The notes under the pieces: generated by a model
Database searches by the model: none
What the model was told of the DNA's origin: nothing
The model's input: only the letters and a program-made list of their open reading frames with translations
Part shown: one piece after another, positions 1-6,813 of the stretch
Layout of the letters: every line of letters starts with the position of its first letter
Numbering within the stretch: the first letter of the stretch is position 1
Assembly: GCA_002365025.1 (NCBI GenBank)
Contig: DEYX01000159.1
Span: 1-43,424, forward strand
Source: Hungatella sp. UBA3147
GTDB taxonomy: Bacteria > Bacillota > Clostridia > Lachnospirales > Lachnospiraceae
Direction of reading: 5' to 3'
DNA: 43,424 nt
Program-made: the position numbers and the translations under genes

Positions 1-56
1 TCTTCTGTTTTCAAAGTGCTGTGCATCTGCCGGAAGGTTCGCTTCCTTGATGCTGA

Positions 57-145
57 CGCAGAAGGAGGGATTTGAACCCTCGCGCCGCTACTAACGGCCT
101 ACTCCCTTTCCAGGGGAGCCCCTTCAGCCGCTTGGGTACTTCTGC
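57..145 (-). tRNA. tRNA-Ser (anticodon GGA)
   Basis: The minus strand folds as a class II tRNA with a long variable arm, as expected for serine. The 7-bp acceptor stem pairs 139-145 with 58-64, and position 57 gives the G discriminator typical of tRNA-Ser. The anticodon stem (114-118 with 102-106) encloses a CTGGAAA loop, placing anticodon GGA at 111-109. The T-arm GGTTCAAATCC-type sequence is visible at 66-79. CCA is not encoded. It lies downstream of the second tRNA-Ser and probably shares its promoter. Confidence 0.95.
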
Positions 146-190
146 AGTAAGCTGATTTTTTTATGTTATTAGCGGCTAAAAACCTGCCAA

Positions 191-276
191 CGGAGAGGGT
201 GGGATTCGAACCCACGCGCCCTTGCGGACAAACGGTTTTCAAGACCGCCTCGTTATGACCACTTCGATACCTCTCC
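191..276 (-). tRNA. tRNA-Ser (anticodon TGA)
   Basis: Class II tRNA on the minus strand. The GGAGAGG/CCTCTCC acceptor stem joins 270-276 to 192-198, with G discriminator at 191. The anticodon loop CTTGAAA gives anticodon TGA at 241-239, which reads UCA-type serine codons. The T-loop TTCGAA motif is at 205-210. CCA is not encoded. It precedes tRNA-Ser(GGA) in the same orientation, and a strong promoter lies 15 bp upstream of its 5' end, so the pair probably forms one transcript. Confidence 0.95.
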
Positions 277-290
277 AAATGTGCTTTTAT

Positions 291-319
291 ATTTTAATAG
301 AAGTCCATGCTTTTGTCAA
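291..319 (-). promoter_or_regulatory. Sigma-A promoter of the tRNA-Ser pair
   Basis: Read on the minus strand, TTGACA (319-314) and TAAAAT (296-291) are separated by exactly 17 bp. This is a near-consensus housekeeping promoter immediately upstream of tRNA-Ser(TGA). No other gene starts here. The flanking stretch 320-464 is AT-rich and shows no coding signal. Confidence 0.85.
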
Positions 320-464
320 GCACTTTTTTCTATTTTTCCAAATCTCTTGGAGACCAATACTGCTTGTTTTGCTGTACTTATCAGCTGCAACTTGGATAGT
401 TTATCATTGTTTGTTTGTTCTGTCAACACATTTTTACATTTTTTTCAAATTATATTATTTAGTC

Positions 465-731
465 TTAAAAATACTCCAAAAGCCGTTGTTTTGCTTCTTC
501 AGCTGTCTTAAAATCTTCTTCTGTGCCTGTCATATAATTGATCGCTTCTTCCCATACTTTTACTGGATAATCATCTGCCGGTATTTCTGTAATGACGAAG
601 CGGCAGCATCTTTTATAAATACAGTTTCTTAAATCTGAAAGGTACATGCAGCCCGAATTCGCCGCTATCCGGTCCAAAAGCCCAGCCCTGGCATTTTTGT
701 CCCTCTCTATCCTGTTATCTTCAGTTTTCAT
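465..731 (-). CDS. Small hypothetical protein (88 aa)
   Basis: I do not recognise this 88-residue product. It has a balanced, charged, soluble composition with no membrane segment. It contains a cysteine cluster around residues 28-43 (GCMYLSDLRNC...KRCCRF) and an acidic, helical C-terminal third. The ATG at 731 has GAAGG eight bases upstream, which supports translation. It sits between the tRNA pair and the divergent XRE regulator and appears monocistronic. It could be a small conserved Lachnospiraceae protein. The four cysteines might bind metal, but no canonical zinc-finger spacing is seen. Confidence 0.6.
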   Translation of the reverse strand: MKTEDNRIERDKNARAGLLDRIAANSGCMYLSDLRNCIYKRCCRFVITEIPADDYPVKVWEEAINYMTGTEEDFKTAEEAKQRLLEYF

Positions 732-925
732 CTACCGTACCTTCTTTCATCTTTCCTGCCATGGTTTCCGGGCAGAGCACCTTCTTTATCGAGTGTAAAG
801 GTACACCCAAAGAGTGTTACGTCAGATACGGCCGCGGACAATATCTGGCAGCCGCCAACCTGTATGGCAGACTTTTCTGTATAATCATACATTAAATACT
901 TTATATAACTAATAATATTGTAATG

Positions 926-985
926 AATGCAACATGTCAAGTGATGGATTGCATTATTTACTACATATATTTCATTAAATGCAAT
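926..985. promoter_or_regulatory. Possible operator of the XRE regulator (ATGCAA half-sites)
   Basis: Three related 8-mers precede the regulator gene: AATGCAAC (926-933), ATTGCATT (948-955, inverted) and AATGCAAT (978-985). The last two form a perfect inverted repeat with a 22-bp spacer. This arrangement just upstream of an XRE gene fits an autoregulatory operator. That role is inferred from position and symmetry only. Confidence 0.4.
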
Positions 986-1010
986 ACTATGGAATCAGGA
1001 GGAGCTACCT

Positions 1011-1337
1011 ATGTATATAGATTTCAATTTTTCAAAACGCCTTTCAGAGCTCAGAGCTCAAAAGGGCGTGTCTGCACGTGATATGAGCCTGTCTCTCGGG
1101 CAGAATCCCACATATATCCATAAAATAGAAAATGGACTGGCTCTTCCGTCCATGATGGGTTTTTTCTATATATGTGAGTATCTGGACATTGAGCCATCCG
1201 AATTTTTCTCTCACAACATCAGCAGCCCTGCAAAACTAAAAGAACTAATGGAGGATGCACAGCATTTAAACCGTGAGCAGCTTGACCACCTTCATCTGAT
1301 CGTAAAGGATCTTTTAAAATCAGGAGGAAAAAAATAA
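1011..1337 (+). CDS. XRE-family HTH transcriptional regulator
   Basis: A 108-residue DNA-binding protein. Residues 8-62 form a Cro/C1-type helix-turn-helix: SKRLSELRAQKGVSARDMSL, then the recognition segment NPTYIHKIENGLALPSM, then FFYICEYLDIEPSEFF. The remaining 40 residues form a helical tail with no recognisable ligand domain, so it probably dimerises without a sensor. The ATG has AGGAGG nine bases upstream. It is monocistronic, followed by a terminator shared with the convergent ispD gene, and symmetric ATGCAA sites lie upstream. Small chromosomal XRE proteins of this type often control one or a few nearby genes; its targets are unknown. Confidence 0.88.
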   Translation: MYIDFNFSKRLSELRAQKGVSARDMSLSLGQNPTYIHKIENGLALPSMMGFFYICEYLDIEPSEFFSHNISSPAKLKELMEDAQHLNREQLDHLHLIVKDLLKSGGKK

Positions 1338-1372
1338 AAAGGAAGCTGCACTTACAGCATCCTTTTATTTTT
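1337..1372. terminator. Bidirectional terminator between XRE gene and ispD
   Basis: AAAAGGA (1337-1343) pairs with TCCTTTT (1360-1366), with AGCTG/CAGC continuing the stem, followed by TATTTTT on the plus strand. The A-rich left arm gives a T-rich tail on the minus strand. It serves both convergent genes and overlaps the ispD stop codon. Confidence 0.75.
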
Positions 1373-2081
1373 CCAGGTATCTTCTTTTCATAAGCACACC
1401 GGCAATTTCCATATCCTCTGGTGTAGTAATCTTTATGTTTGCGTAATCGCCCCGAATTAGTTTCACTTTTTTCTGAGTCATGGTTTCCACCACCATGGCA
1501 TCATCCGTTACTCCCTCCTGATACTGTTCTGATGACATAAGCTTTTCATATGCCCGAAGTACCAGTTCATATTCAAAGGCCTGAGGAGTCTGAATCAGCC
1601 AAAGACTGTTCCGGTCTGGAGTCGTGACTGCAAATTCACTTTCGTCAGAAATTTTAATGGTATCCTTTACAGGCATCCCAACCACGCAAGCCCTGTACAT
1701 TCTGGCTGCCTCGGAAGCTGCCTCTATGATCTCGACCGTCACGCAGGGCCTGGCCCCGTCATGGATCAGGACATATTCACAGTTGTTAACTGCCTTAAGC
1801 CCTTCGTATACGGAATGATACCGTTCCTTTCCTCCTTCAGTAACCGCAGTCACCTTACTGAAACCATATTTCTCTATGATCTCCTCCCGGCAATAACCGG
1901 ACTCTCCAGGACCGGTCACCAGGACGATCTCATCTACTGAACTATTTTCAAAGGCATGAAGCGCATAATACAGCAGAGGTTTCCCAAAGAGCTCAAGGTA
2001 CTGCTTATGCACCTGGCTTCCCATGCGTGTTCCTTTTCCTGCCGCCAATATGACTGCTGCCGTTCTCCCCCTGCTCTCCAT
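1365..2081 (-). CDS. ispD: 2-C-methyl-D-erythritol 4-phosphate cytidylyltransferase
   Basis: Transfers CMP from CTP to methylerythritol 4-phosphate, the third step of the non-mevalonate isoprenoid pathway, in the cytoplasm. The N-terminal nucleotide-binding signature AAVILAAGKGTRMGS (residues 8-22) is intact. The family motifs LIHDGARPCV, TPQAFEYELV and a late GDYANIKITTPEDME segment are also present. The 238-residue length is normal. The ATG at 2081 was chosen over the GTG at 2099 because AAAGGTGA lies seven bases upstream and this start avoids overlap with tsaD, whose stop is 7 bp away. It is translated after rnz and tsaD in the same direction. Confidence 0.96.
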   Translation of the reverse strand: MESRGRTAAVILAAGKGTRMGSQVHKQYLELFGKPLLYYALHAFENSSVDEIVLVTGPGESGYCREEIIEKYGFSKVTAVTEGGKERYHSVYEGLKAVNNCEYVLIHDGARPCVTVEIIEAASEAARMYRACVVGMPVKDTIKISDESEFAVTTPDRNSLWLIQTPQAFEYELVLRAYEKLMSSEQYQEGVTDDAMVVETMTQKKVKLIRGDYANIKITTPEDMEIAGVLMKRRYLEK

Positions 2082-2088
2082 CCGTCCA

Positions 2089-3126
2089 TCACCTTTCACC
2101 CAGTTTTAAATTGGGAACTGCATTTAAATCCCAACCGGCCCTCGCTCCATTAATATACTCGTAATAAGCCGCTGTACCGATCATGGCTGCGTTATCCGTA
2201 CAGTAAATGGGTGACGGATAGTAAAAGGCAATGCCGGCTTTTTCACATGCAAGGCCCATCTCTTTGCGAAGGGCAGAATTGGAAGCCACTCCACCGGCAA
2301 TGGCAATCTTTTTAAATCCATATTCCTTTGCCGCATCCACCGTATGGCTCACCAGCACATCCACAACCGCATTTTGGAAGGAAGCTGCTAAATCAGCGAC
2401 ATTAATTTCCTCTCCCAACATGCCCGCATGATTAATATGGTTTAATACCGCTGACTTTAGGCCGCTGAAGCTGAAATCGTAAATGTTCCCTTCCACCTTT
2501 GCCCGGGGGAACTTGATGGCATGGGGATTGCCTTCCTTTGCAGCATGATCTATCTTCGGGCCTCCCGGATACCCAAGGCCTACTGCTCTTGCTACCTTGT
2601 CAAATGCCTCTCCCGCCGCATCATCCCTGGTACGGCCAAGAATCTCAAATTCACCATAATCCTTTACAATAACAAGATGAGTATGGCCGCCGGATACGAT
2701 CAAACATAAAAAAGGCGGCTCCAGATCCGGATGCTCAATAAAATTAGCTGATACATGTCCTTCTATATGATGGACACCCACTAACGGCTTACCTGCTGCA
2801 TAGGCAATGGCTTTCGCCTCTGCAACGCCAACAAGGAGTGCTCCCACCAGGCCTGGACCATACGTTACGCCAATGGCGTCCATATCAGCCAGACTCAGTC
2901 CTGCCTCCAGAAGGGCTGCTTCTACAACCTGATTTATCTTTTCAATATGCTTTCTGGATGCGATTTCCGGTACAACGCCCCCGTATAATGTATGCAGGGC
3001 TATCTGAGAGGAAATCACATTGGAAAGAATCTCTCTTCCATTCTTTACTACGGCAGCCGCCGTCTCGTCACAGGAACTTTCAATCGCAAGTATATAGACA
3101 TCTTCCTCTGTATGATTCTTTTTCAT
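2089..3126 (-). CDS. tsaD: tRNA N6-adenosine threonylcarbamoyltransferase (TsaD)
   Basis: Catalytic subunit that transfers the threonylcarbamoyl group to A37 of ANN-decoding tRNAs, working with TsaB and TsaE. Kae1/TsaD hallmarks are clear: ESSCDET near residues 16-22, the metal-binding HHIEGH (histidines 120 and 124), SGGHTHL, and the late GGVASN phosphate loop followed by YCTDNAAMIG. Length is 345 residues, normal for bacteria. The ATG at 3126 has GAGGGAG five bases upstream; an upstream in-frame extension overlaps rnz and is unlikely. It lies 10 bp after rnz and 7 bp before ispD. tsaB and tsaE lie about 2 kb upstream in the same direction. Confidence 0.97.
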   Translation of the reverse strand: MKKNHTEEDVYILAIESSCDETAAAVVKNGREILSNVISSQIALHTLYGGVVPEIASRKHIEKINQVVEAALLEAGLSLADMDAIGVTYGPGLVGALLVGVAEAKAIAYAAGKPLVGVHHIEGHVSANFIEHPDLEPPFLCLIVSGGHTHLVIVKDYGEFEILGRTRDDAAGEAFDKVARAVGLGYPGGPKIDHAAKEGNPHAIKFPRAKVEGNIYDFSFSGLKSAVLNHINHAGMLGEEINVADLAASFQNAVVDVLVSHTVDAAKEYGFKKIAIAGGVASNSALRKEMGLACEKAGIAFYYPSPIYCTDNAAMIGTAAYYEYINGARAGWDLNAVPNLKLGER

Positions 3127-3136
3127 CGCCGCTCCC

Positions 3137-4048
3137 TCACTCTTCATCAAATTCCAGTTCCAGAGTCCAGGCATCCTTTGCCACTTTGGTACGGGGGAAA
3201 ATCTCCCGGACTTTTTCTAAGTATTCTTCTGGTCTGGTAAGAGATGGACTGTAATGAGTCAGCCACATCTGTTTGGGCTTGGCTTCCTTTGCCAGTCTGG
3301 CAGCCTCATAAAAGGTCATATGCTTATACTCTCTGGCTTTTGCTTCCTTCCCTTCCTCTCCGTACATACCTTCGCAGATAAAAAGATCCGCCTCCCTTGC
3401 GTATTCCGCAATTACAGGAACCGGCCTTGAATCCGTACAATAGGTTACTTTAAGCCCCCGTCTTGCCGGACCTAAGACCATATCAGGAGTAAGGGTTCTT
3501 CCGCCCTCTTCAATGGTTTCCCCTTTTTGCAGGCGGCTCCAGAACTTCTGGGGTATTCCGGCGGCATTGGCCCGGTTCACATCAAACCGGCCTGTCCTTG
3601 GAATGGAAATGGAATAACCATAGCAGACAACATTGTGGTTCACCCGGTAAGCGTCGATTACATAAGGCCCAATCTTTACCTGCTCCCGGTTCTCAGAAAG
3701 TTCGATGAATTTCAGTTCAAAAGGCAGCTCCGGCGCAATGGTCCTCAGCGCTCCCACTACTCGCTCTAAGCCCTTTGGCCCAATAAGAGTCAGGGGCTCT
3801 GTCCTTTCCGCATTGCCCATGGTCAGGAGAAGCCCCGGAAGACCACTGATATGGTCGGCGTGATAATGGGTAAAACAAATGATGTCAATGGGTTTCGGGC
3901 TCCAGCCCTTTTCTTTTAACGCAATCTGGGTTCCTTCCCCGCAGTCAATGAGAAGATCACTGCCACCGCATCTGGCCATCATAGCCGTCAGCCACCGGTA
4001 TGGCAGAGGCATCATTCCTCCGGTTCCCAGCAAACATATATCCAACAT
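3137..4048 (-). CDS. rnz: Ribonuclease Z
   Basis: Zinc-dependent endonuclease of the metallo-beta-lactamase fold that trims 3' trailers from tRNA precursors lacking encoded CCA. Both tRNA genes in this window lack CCA, which fits. The HxHxDH zinc motif is FTHYHADHISG (His61, His63, Asp65, His66). Further metal ligands are seen in the VNHNVVCYG region, YCTDSRPV and the late WLTHYSPS. Length is 303 residues, as expected for the short bacterial RNase Z. GAGGAAA stands four bases before the ATG. It heads the rnz-tsaD-ispD set. Confidence 0.95.
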   Translation of the reverse strand: MLDICLLGTGGMMPLPYRWLTAMMARCGGSDLLIDCGEGTQIALKEKGWSPKPIDIICFTHYHADHISGLPGLLLTMGNAERTEPLTLIGPKGLERVVGALRTIAPELPFELKFIELSENREQVKIGPYVIDAYRVNHNVVCYGYSISIPRTGRFDVNRANAAGIPQKFWSRLQKGETIEEGGRTLTPDMVLGPARRGLKVTYCTDSRPVPVIAEYAREADLFICEGMYGEEGKEAKAREYKHMTFYEAARLAKEAKPKQMWLTHYSPSLTRPEEYLEKVREIFPRTKVAKDAWTLELEFDEE

Positions 4049-4135
4049 AAAATTTCCTCGCTTTGGTTTCTATCAATGAACAGCGGTAAAAAACCGCCTC
4101 ATAAAATCATATCACAAAGCAGAGGCAATTAGCAA

Positions 4136-4378
4136 CTATAAATATTCCACCTGTTCTTCTACCTCCACAGGAATCTTGAATTCCTGAATCATAGTATCGT
4201 AACAGTCCTCACACAGATCAAAATGATGGATCTCACCATCCTTCTCGGAGAAAAAGTCCCAGGAATGATTGACGCTTATTACCCCCTCCCTGGCAACACC
4301 TTCTGACACGATAATTTTTTTGCCACAGCAGTTGCACACAACTGTTTCAAGCTGACCACCGTTTTTGTACTTTCTCAT
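4136..4378 (-). CDS. Small zinc-ribbon-like protein (80 aa)
   Basis: I do not know its function. The product has CNCC near residue 15 (VVCNCCGKKI) and CEDC near residue 56 (DLCEDCYDTM), two paired-cysteine knuckles about 40 residues apart, which suggests one structural zinc site. The middle (GVISVNHSWDFFSEKDGEIHH) is aromatic and acidic. Similar small proteins are common hypothetical genes in Lachnospiraceae. The start is supported by GAGAGGAAG a few bases upstream. It lies between the repeat region 4403-4498 and rnz, 87 bp from the latter. It could be regulatory or structural; no enzyme motif is present. Confidence 0.72.
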   Translation of the reverse strand: MRKYKNGGQLETVVCNCCGKKIIVSEGVAREGVISVNHSWDFFSEKDGEIHHFDLCEDCYDTMIQEFKIPVEVEEQVEYL

Positions 4379-4402
4379 CTTCCTCTCACCTTTCCATTTT
4401 CC

Positions 4403-4498
4403 TGCCCATGCTTTTCGGGCATATAGGTATACCTATAGGGTGCTTCCACTTAGTTGCCCTGTTTTGGGGACATAAAGGGATACCCGTAGGGTATTTCC
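4403..4498. repeat. Two adjacent copies of a dispersed palindromic repeat
   Basis: Unit one (4403-4447) and unit two (4455-4498) share the layout TGCCC, short spacer, GGGCATA or GGGACATA, then a second hairpin built on GGTATACC or GGGATACCC, ending TTCC. Unit one contains the perfect 16-bp palindrome TATAGGTATACCTATA (4421-4436). Unit two contains ATACCC-GTA-GGGTAT. Related but degraded copies appear at about 757-830, 28778-28800 and 32489-32532, all between genes. The remainder of 4379-4624 shows no gene. Confidence 0.6.
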
Positions 4499-4624
4499 TT
4501 TTTCGCACTTACCAGTCAGTCCCTGTTTCCGTTTTGCGTCATCCGAAAACAGGAAAAAGGGCATCCTCACTGGATACCCCTACATTATAAACGGTGATTC
4601 CCCTTATTTTTAGTGGTAAATGTT

Positions 4625-5059
4625 TCATATCCGGCGGTTCCACATAATGATGGCATTTTCACAGGGATTAAGGTAATAATTTTTCCGGATGGTTTCCTCT
4701 TGAAAACCATAGTATCTATAAAGGTTTCTGGCCTTTTTATTGCTTTCCCGGACCTCTAAAGACAGGGATTTTACTCCATTTTTAATGGAAGATTCCACCA
4801 GTCGGTCCATAAGTTTCTTTGATAGGCCCCTCCCCCTGTACTCTGGCAAAACGGCAATACGAAGCAGCTCTCCTTCCCCGGCTATGACGCGGAAGACGCA
4901 GTACCCTAATATGTTTCCCTCTTCTTCCAGCACCAGCCAGGTGTCAAGGCTGCTTTCCAAGCCTTCTTTGACTGTATCCAAGGACCATGGATCCGAAAAG
5001 CAGAGCCGTTCTATTTCAGCGACACCGGATACATCCGACTGACTCATTTCATGAACCAT
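4625..5059 (-). CDS. rimI: Ribosomal protein S18 alanine N-acetyltransferase (RimI)
   Basis: GNAT-fold acetyltransferase expected to acetylate the N-terminal alanine of ribosomal protein S18. The acetyl-CoA pyrophosphate loop is EYRGRGLSKKLM (about residues 73-84), preceded by the LLRIAVLPEYRG strand. The C-terminal half has LEVRESNKKARNLYRYYGF and the RimI-typical RKNYYLNPCENAIIM. Length is 144 residues, normal. It follows tsaB by 90 bp, and tsaE-tsaB-rimI clustering is a widespread arrangement. Its true substrate could be another protein, since GNAT specificity is not visible in sequence. Confidence 0.92.
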   Translation of the reverse strand: MVHEMSQSDVSGVAEIERLCFSDPWSLDTVKEGLESSLDTWLVLEEEGNILGYCVFRVIAGEGELLRIAVLPEYRGRGLSKKLMDRLVESSIKNGVKSLSLEVRESNKKARNLYRYYGFQEETIRKNYYLNPCENAIIMWNRRI

Positions 5060-5120
5060 TGGCTTCTCCCCCTTTCATGGAAGTTCGATTCACCTGACGG
5101 TTCATCGAACGGCTATTTTC

Positions 5121-5157
5121 CTAAATGAAAGCTACGCTGAGGCTTGCTTTCATTTAG
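5121..5157. repeat. 12-bp perfect hairpin over the tsaB stop codon
   Basis: CTAAATGAAAGC (5121-5132) and GCTTTCATTTAG (5146-5157) form a perfect 12-bp stem with a 13-base loop. It covers the last codons and stop of tsaB. No T-run follows on either strand, so it is not a canonical terminator. A role in RNA processing between tsaB and rimI is possible. Confidence 0.55.
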
Positions 5158-5851
5158 AAAAATTCGCCTCCCGTTCCCGTTCTGCCTGGGGCTTTCTTAA
5201 ATAATCAGGGGAATGCTCCGCCGCCGTAAGGGTTTTCCCCTCTTCATAATAAAGGCCACCTAAAGCCGCAACCGCTGCTGCCCTCTGCCGGTTCAAGTGA
5301 GCCGGTGCAAAGAGGAAAGGAACCGTTATATTTTCTTGTATCTGCTTATTGTATACAGGAACTCCGTCTCCTAAAAAGATCACCTTTTGTCCGGCTGCAT
5401 TTAATTCATCCACCAATTCCAAAATATCCATAGCGCATTGTTCTTTCATCACGGAAAAACCGTTCTGGTTATCGTATATGCCGGTATATACCTGATTTCT
5501 TCTGGCATCCATAATGGGGCAGACACGATAAGCACTGCCGTATAAGTTATAGGCCATGGCATCCACAGAAGGAACGGAAACCAGGGGTTTATTCAAAGCC
5601 AGGCCAAGGCCCTTTCCTGTAGCGGAGCCGATCCGCAGTCCGGTAAAGGAACCCGGTCCACCGGAAACCGCAATGGCATCAATGGTTTCTAAATCCAGTT
5701 CCACCATCTTTACAATTTCATCCAGCATGGGAAGGAGGGTCTGGGAATGGGTCCTTTTAAAATTTACCGTATATTCCGCAGTCAGTACCTCGTCCTCCAC
5801 CACGGCAACGGAAGCCACCAAAGACGAGCTTTCAATTCCAAGTATCCTCAT
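5150..5851 (-). CDS. tsaB: tRNA threonylcarbamoyladenosine biosynthesis protein TsaB
   Basis: Non-catalytic ASKHA-fold partner of TsaD needed for t6A37 formation. It begins MRILGIESSSLVASVAVVED, the typical TsaB start, and contains AVSGGPGSFTGLRIG (about residues 63-77), the family signature. Later it has the VDAMAYNL and PIMDARRNQVYTGIY strands. The HxxxH metal motif of TsaD is absent, as expected. Length is 233 residues. The start codon at 5851 directly abuts the tsaE stop at 5852, implying translational coupling. A hairpin covers its stop codon. Confidence 0.96.
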   Translation of the reverse strand: MRILGIESSSLVASVAVVEDEVLTAEYTVNFKRTHSQTLLPMLDEIVKMVELDLETIDAIAVSGGPGSFTGLRIGSATGKGLGLALNKPLVSVPSVDAMAYNLYGSAYRVCPIMDARRNQVYTGIYDNQNGFSVMKEQCAMDILELVDELNAAGQKVIFLGDGVPVYNKQIQENITVPFLFAPAHLNRQRAAAVAALGGLYYEEGKTLTAAEHSPDYLRKPQAEREREANFSK

Positions 5852-6277
5852 TTACATTCCCTCCACGGTTATTTTCCTGTAATCAAACCCTTTTTCCAAA
5901 TCCTTTTCAATGGTTATGGTTATTACATGGTCAGGGAGAAGCTCTTTAATCAAATTCGACCATTCAATAAGGCTTACTCCCTCCCCGTAAAAGCAGTCTT
6001 CATAACCGATCTCATCCATCTCACTTACATCACCGATCCGGTATACATCGAAATGGTAAAAAGGCATCCGTCCATCCTCATACTGGTTAACAATGGTAAA
6101 GGTAGGACTGTTAACCGGCTCCCTGATCCCAAGGCCTGATGCAAACCCCTGGGTAAATACGGTCTTTCCCACTCCCAGATCACCATTTAAGCAGTATACG
6201 TCAGAAGGTTTTGCTTCCTCTCCCAGTTTTTTTCCAAATTCATAGGTTTCTTCCGGCTTCCAGCTTTCTATTACCAT
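5852..6277 (-). CDS. tsaE: tRNA threonylcarbamoyladenosine biosynthesis ATPase TsaE
   Basis: P-loop ATPase that binds the TsaBD dimer and is required for catalytic turnover in bacterial t6A synthesis. The Walker A motif LNGDLGVGKTVFTQG lies at residues 30-44. SPTFTIVNQYEDG and FYHFDVYRIGD follow, the family's switch-like and Walker B regions, with LIEWSNLIKELLP near residue 110. Length is 141 residues, normal for the family. It lies three bases after the YcxB-like gene and abuts tsaB. TsaC/Sua5, which makes the threonylcarbamoyl-AMP substrate, is not in this window. Confidence 0.97.
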   Translation of the reverse strand: MVIESWKPEETYEFGKKLGEEAKPSDVYCLNGDLGVGKTVFTQGFASGLGIREPVNSPTFTIVNQYEDGRMPFYHFDVYRIGDVSEMDEIGYEDCFYGEGVSLIEWSNLIKELLPDHVITITIEKDLEKGFDYRKITVEGM

Positions 6278-6280
6278 AAT

Positions 6281-6787
6281 TTATATCCTCTTTCGCCTTT
6301 CAGGAGGCAGTTTTTCTTTGATCAGCCCACGGATAGCCGCCTTTTTTTCTCCGGTTACGGAATCAGGCAGCAGATAGGCATGAACCCGGTCCATATACAG
6401 GATCATCATATCTCTTACACGGTCGACTTTGACCATGTTTTCCCAGGCAATATCCAGGCTTTCCTCTCCCTGTGAAACCAGGATTCCATTCTCGTCGAAG
6501 GTGAGAGTCATTACATTCTGAATCGCGGGAGTCTTTGCCTGCTTTAGAGCCTTTAAATAAAGAATACCAGGCTGCCAGACTGTAAACATGAGGGCGCAAA
6601 TGATTAGCAGCACCCGGTATGAGGTGGAGTTGGAACTCCATGTTGTAATCAGGAGAAAAACAGCAGCAGCGCTGAAAATAATATTAAAAAGCCCCTGCAG
6701 TCCCTGATAGGAATGATACATGGAAAACTTCCATAAATCCTTTGCCGTCAATTTTACTTCTATTACAATCGGATCTTTCTCTTCCAC
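6281..6787 (-). CDS. YcxB-like membrane protein
   Basis: A 168-residue protein with two predicted membrane segments (about residues 33-50 and 57-75). A soluble C-terminal domain follows, with the pattern LTFDENGILVSQGEESLDIAW, then a VKVDRVRDMMILYMD strand pair and a DSVTGEKKAAIRGLIKEKL helix. This layout matches the YcxB-like family, whose function is unknown. It begins with an acidic lead into VEVKLTAKDLWKFS, also family-like. It lies between tex (26 bp upstream) and tsaE (3 bp downstream), so it is probably co-transcribed with both. Nothing in the sequence points to a t6A role. Confidence 0.8.
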   Translation of the reverse strand: MEEKDPIVIEVKLTAKDLWKFSMYHSYQGLQGLFNIIFSAAAVFLLITTWSSNSTSYRVLLIICALMFTVWQPGILYLKALKQAKTPAIQNVMTLTFDENGILVSQGEESLDIAWENMVKVDRVRDMMILYMDRVHAYLLPDSVTGEKKAAIRGLIKEKLPPERRKRI

Positions 6788-6813
6788 GTTTTCTCCTTTC
6801 TGAACGCCTTGGC

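Noticed and set aside
222..632. 136-codon plus-strand frame across the second tRNA-Ser
   Set aside because: It runs through a tRNA gene and its promoter and translates to a Phe/Cys-rich string; it is a chance frame.
728..940. 70-codon minus-strand frame overlapping the start of the 88-residue gene
   Set aside because: The translation has no protein-like pattern, and part of it covers a degraded copy of the dispersed repeat.
2838..3254. 138-codon plus-strand frame opposite tsaD and rnz
   Set aside because: Both minus-strand genes have complete family motifs; the antisense product is Pro/Ser/His-rich noise.
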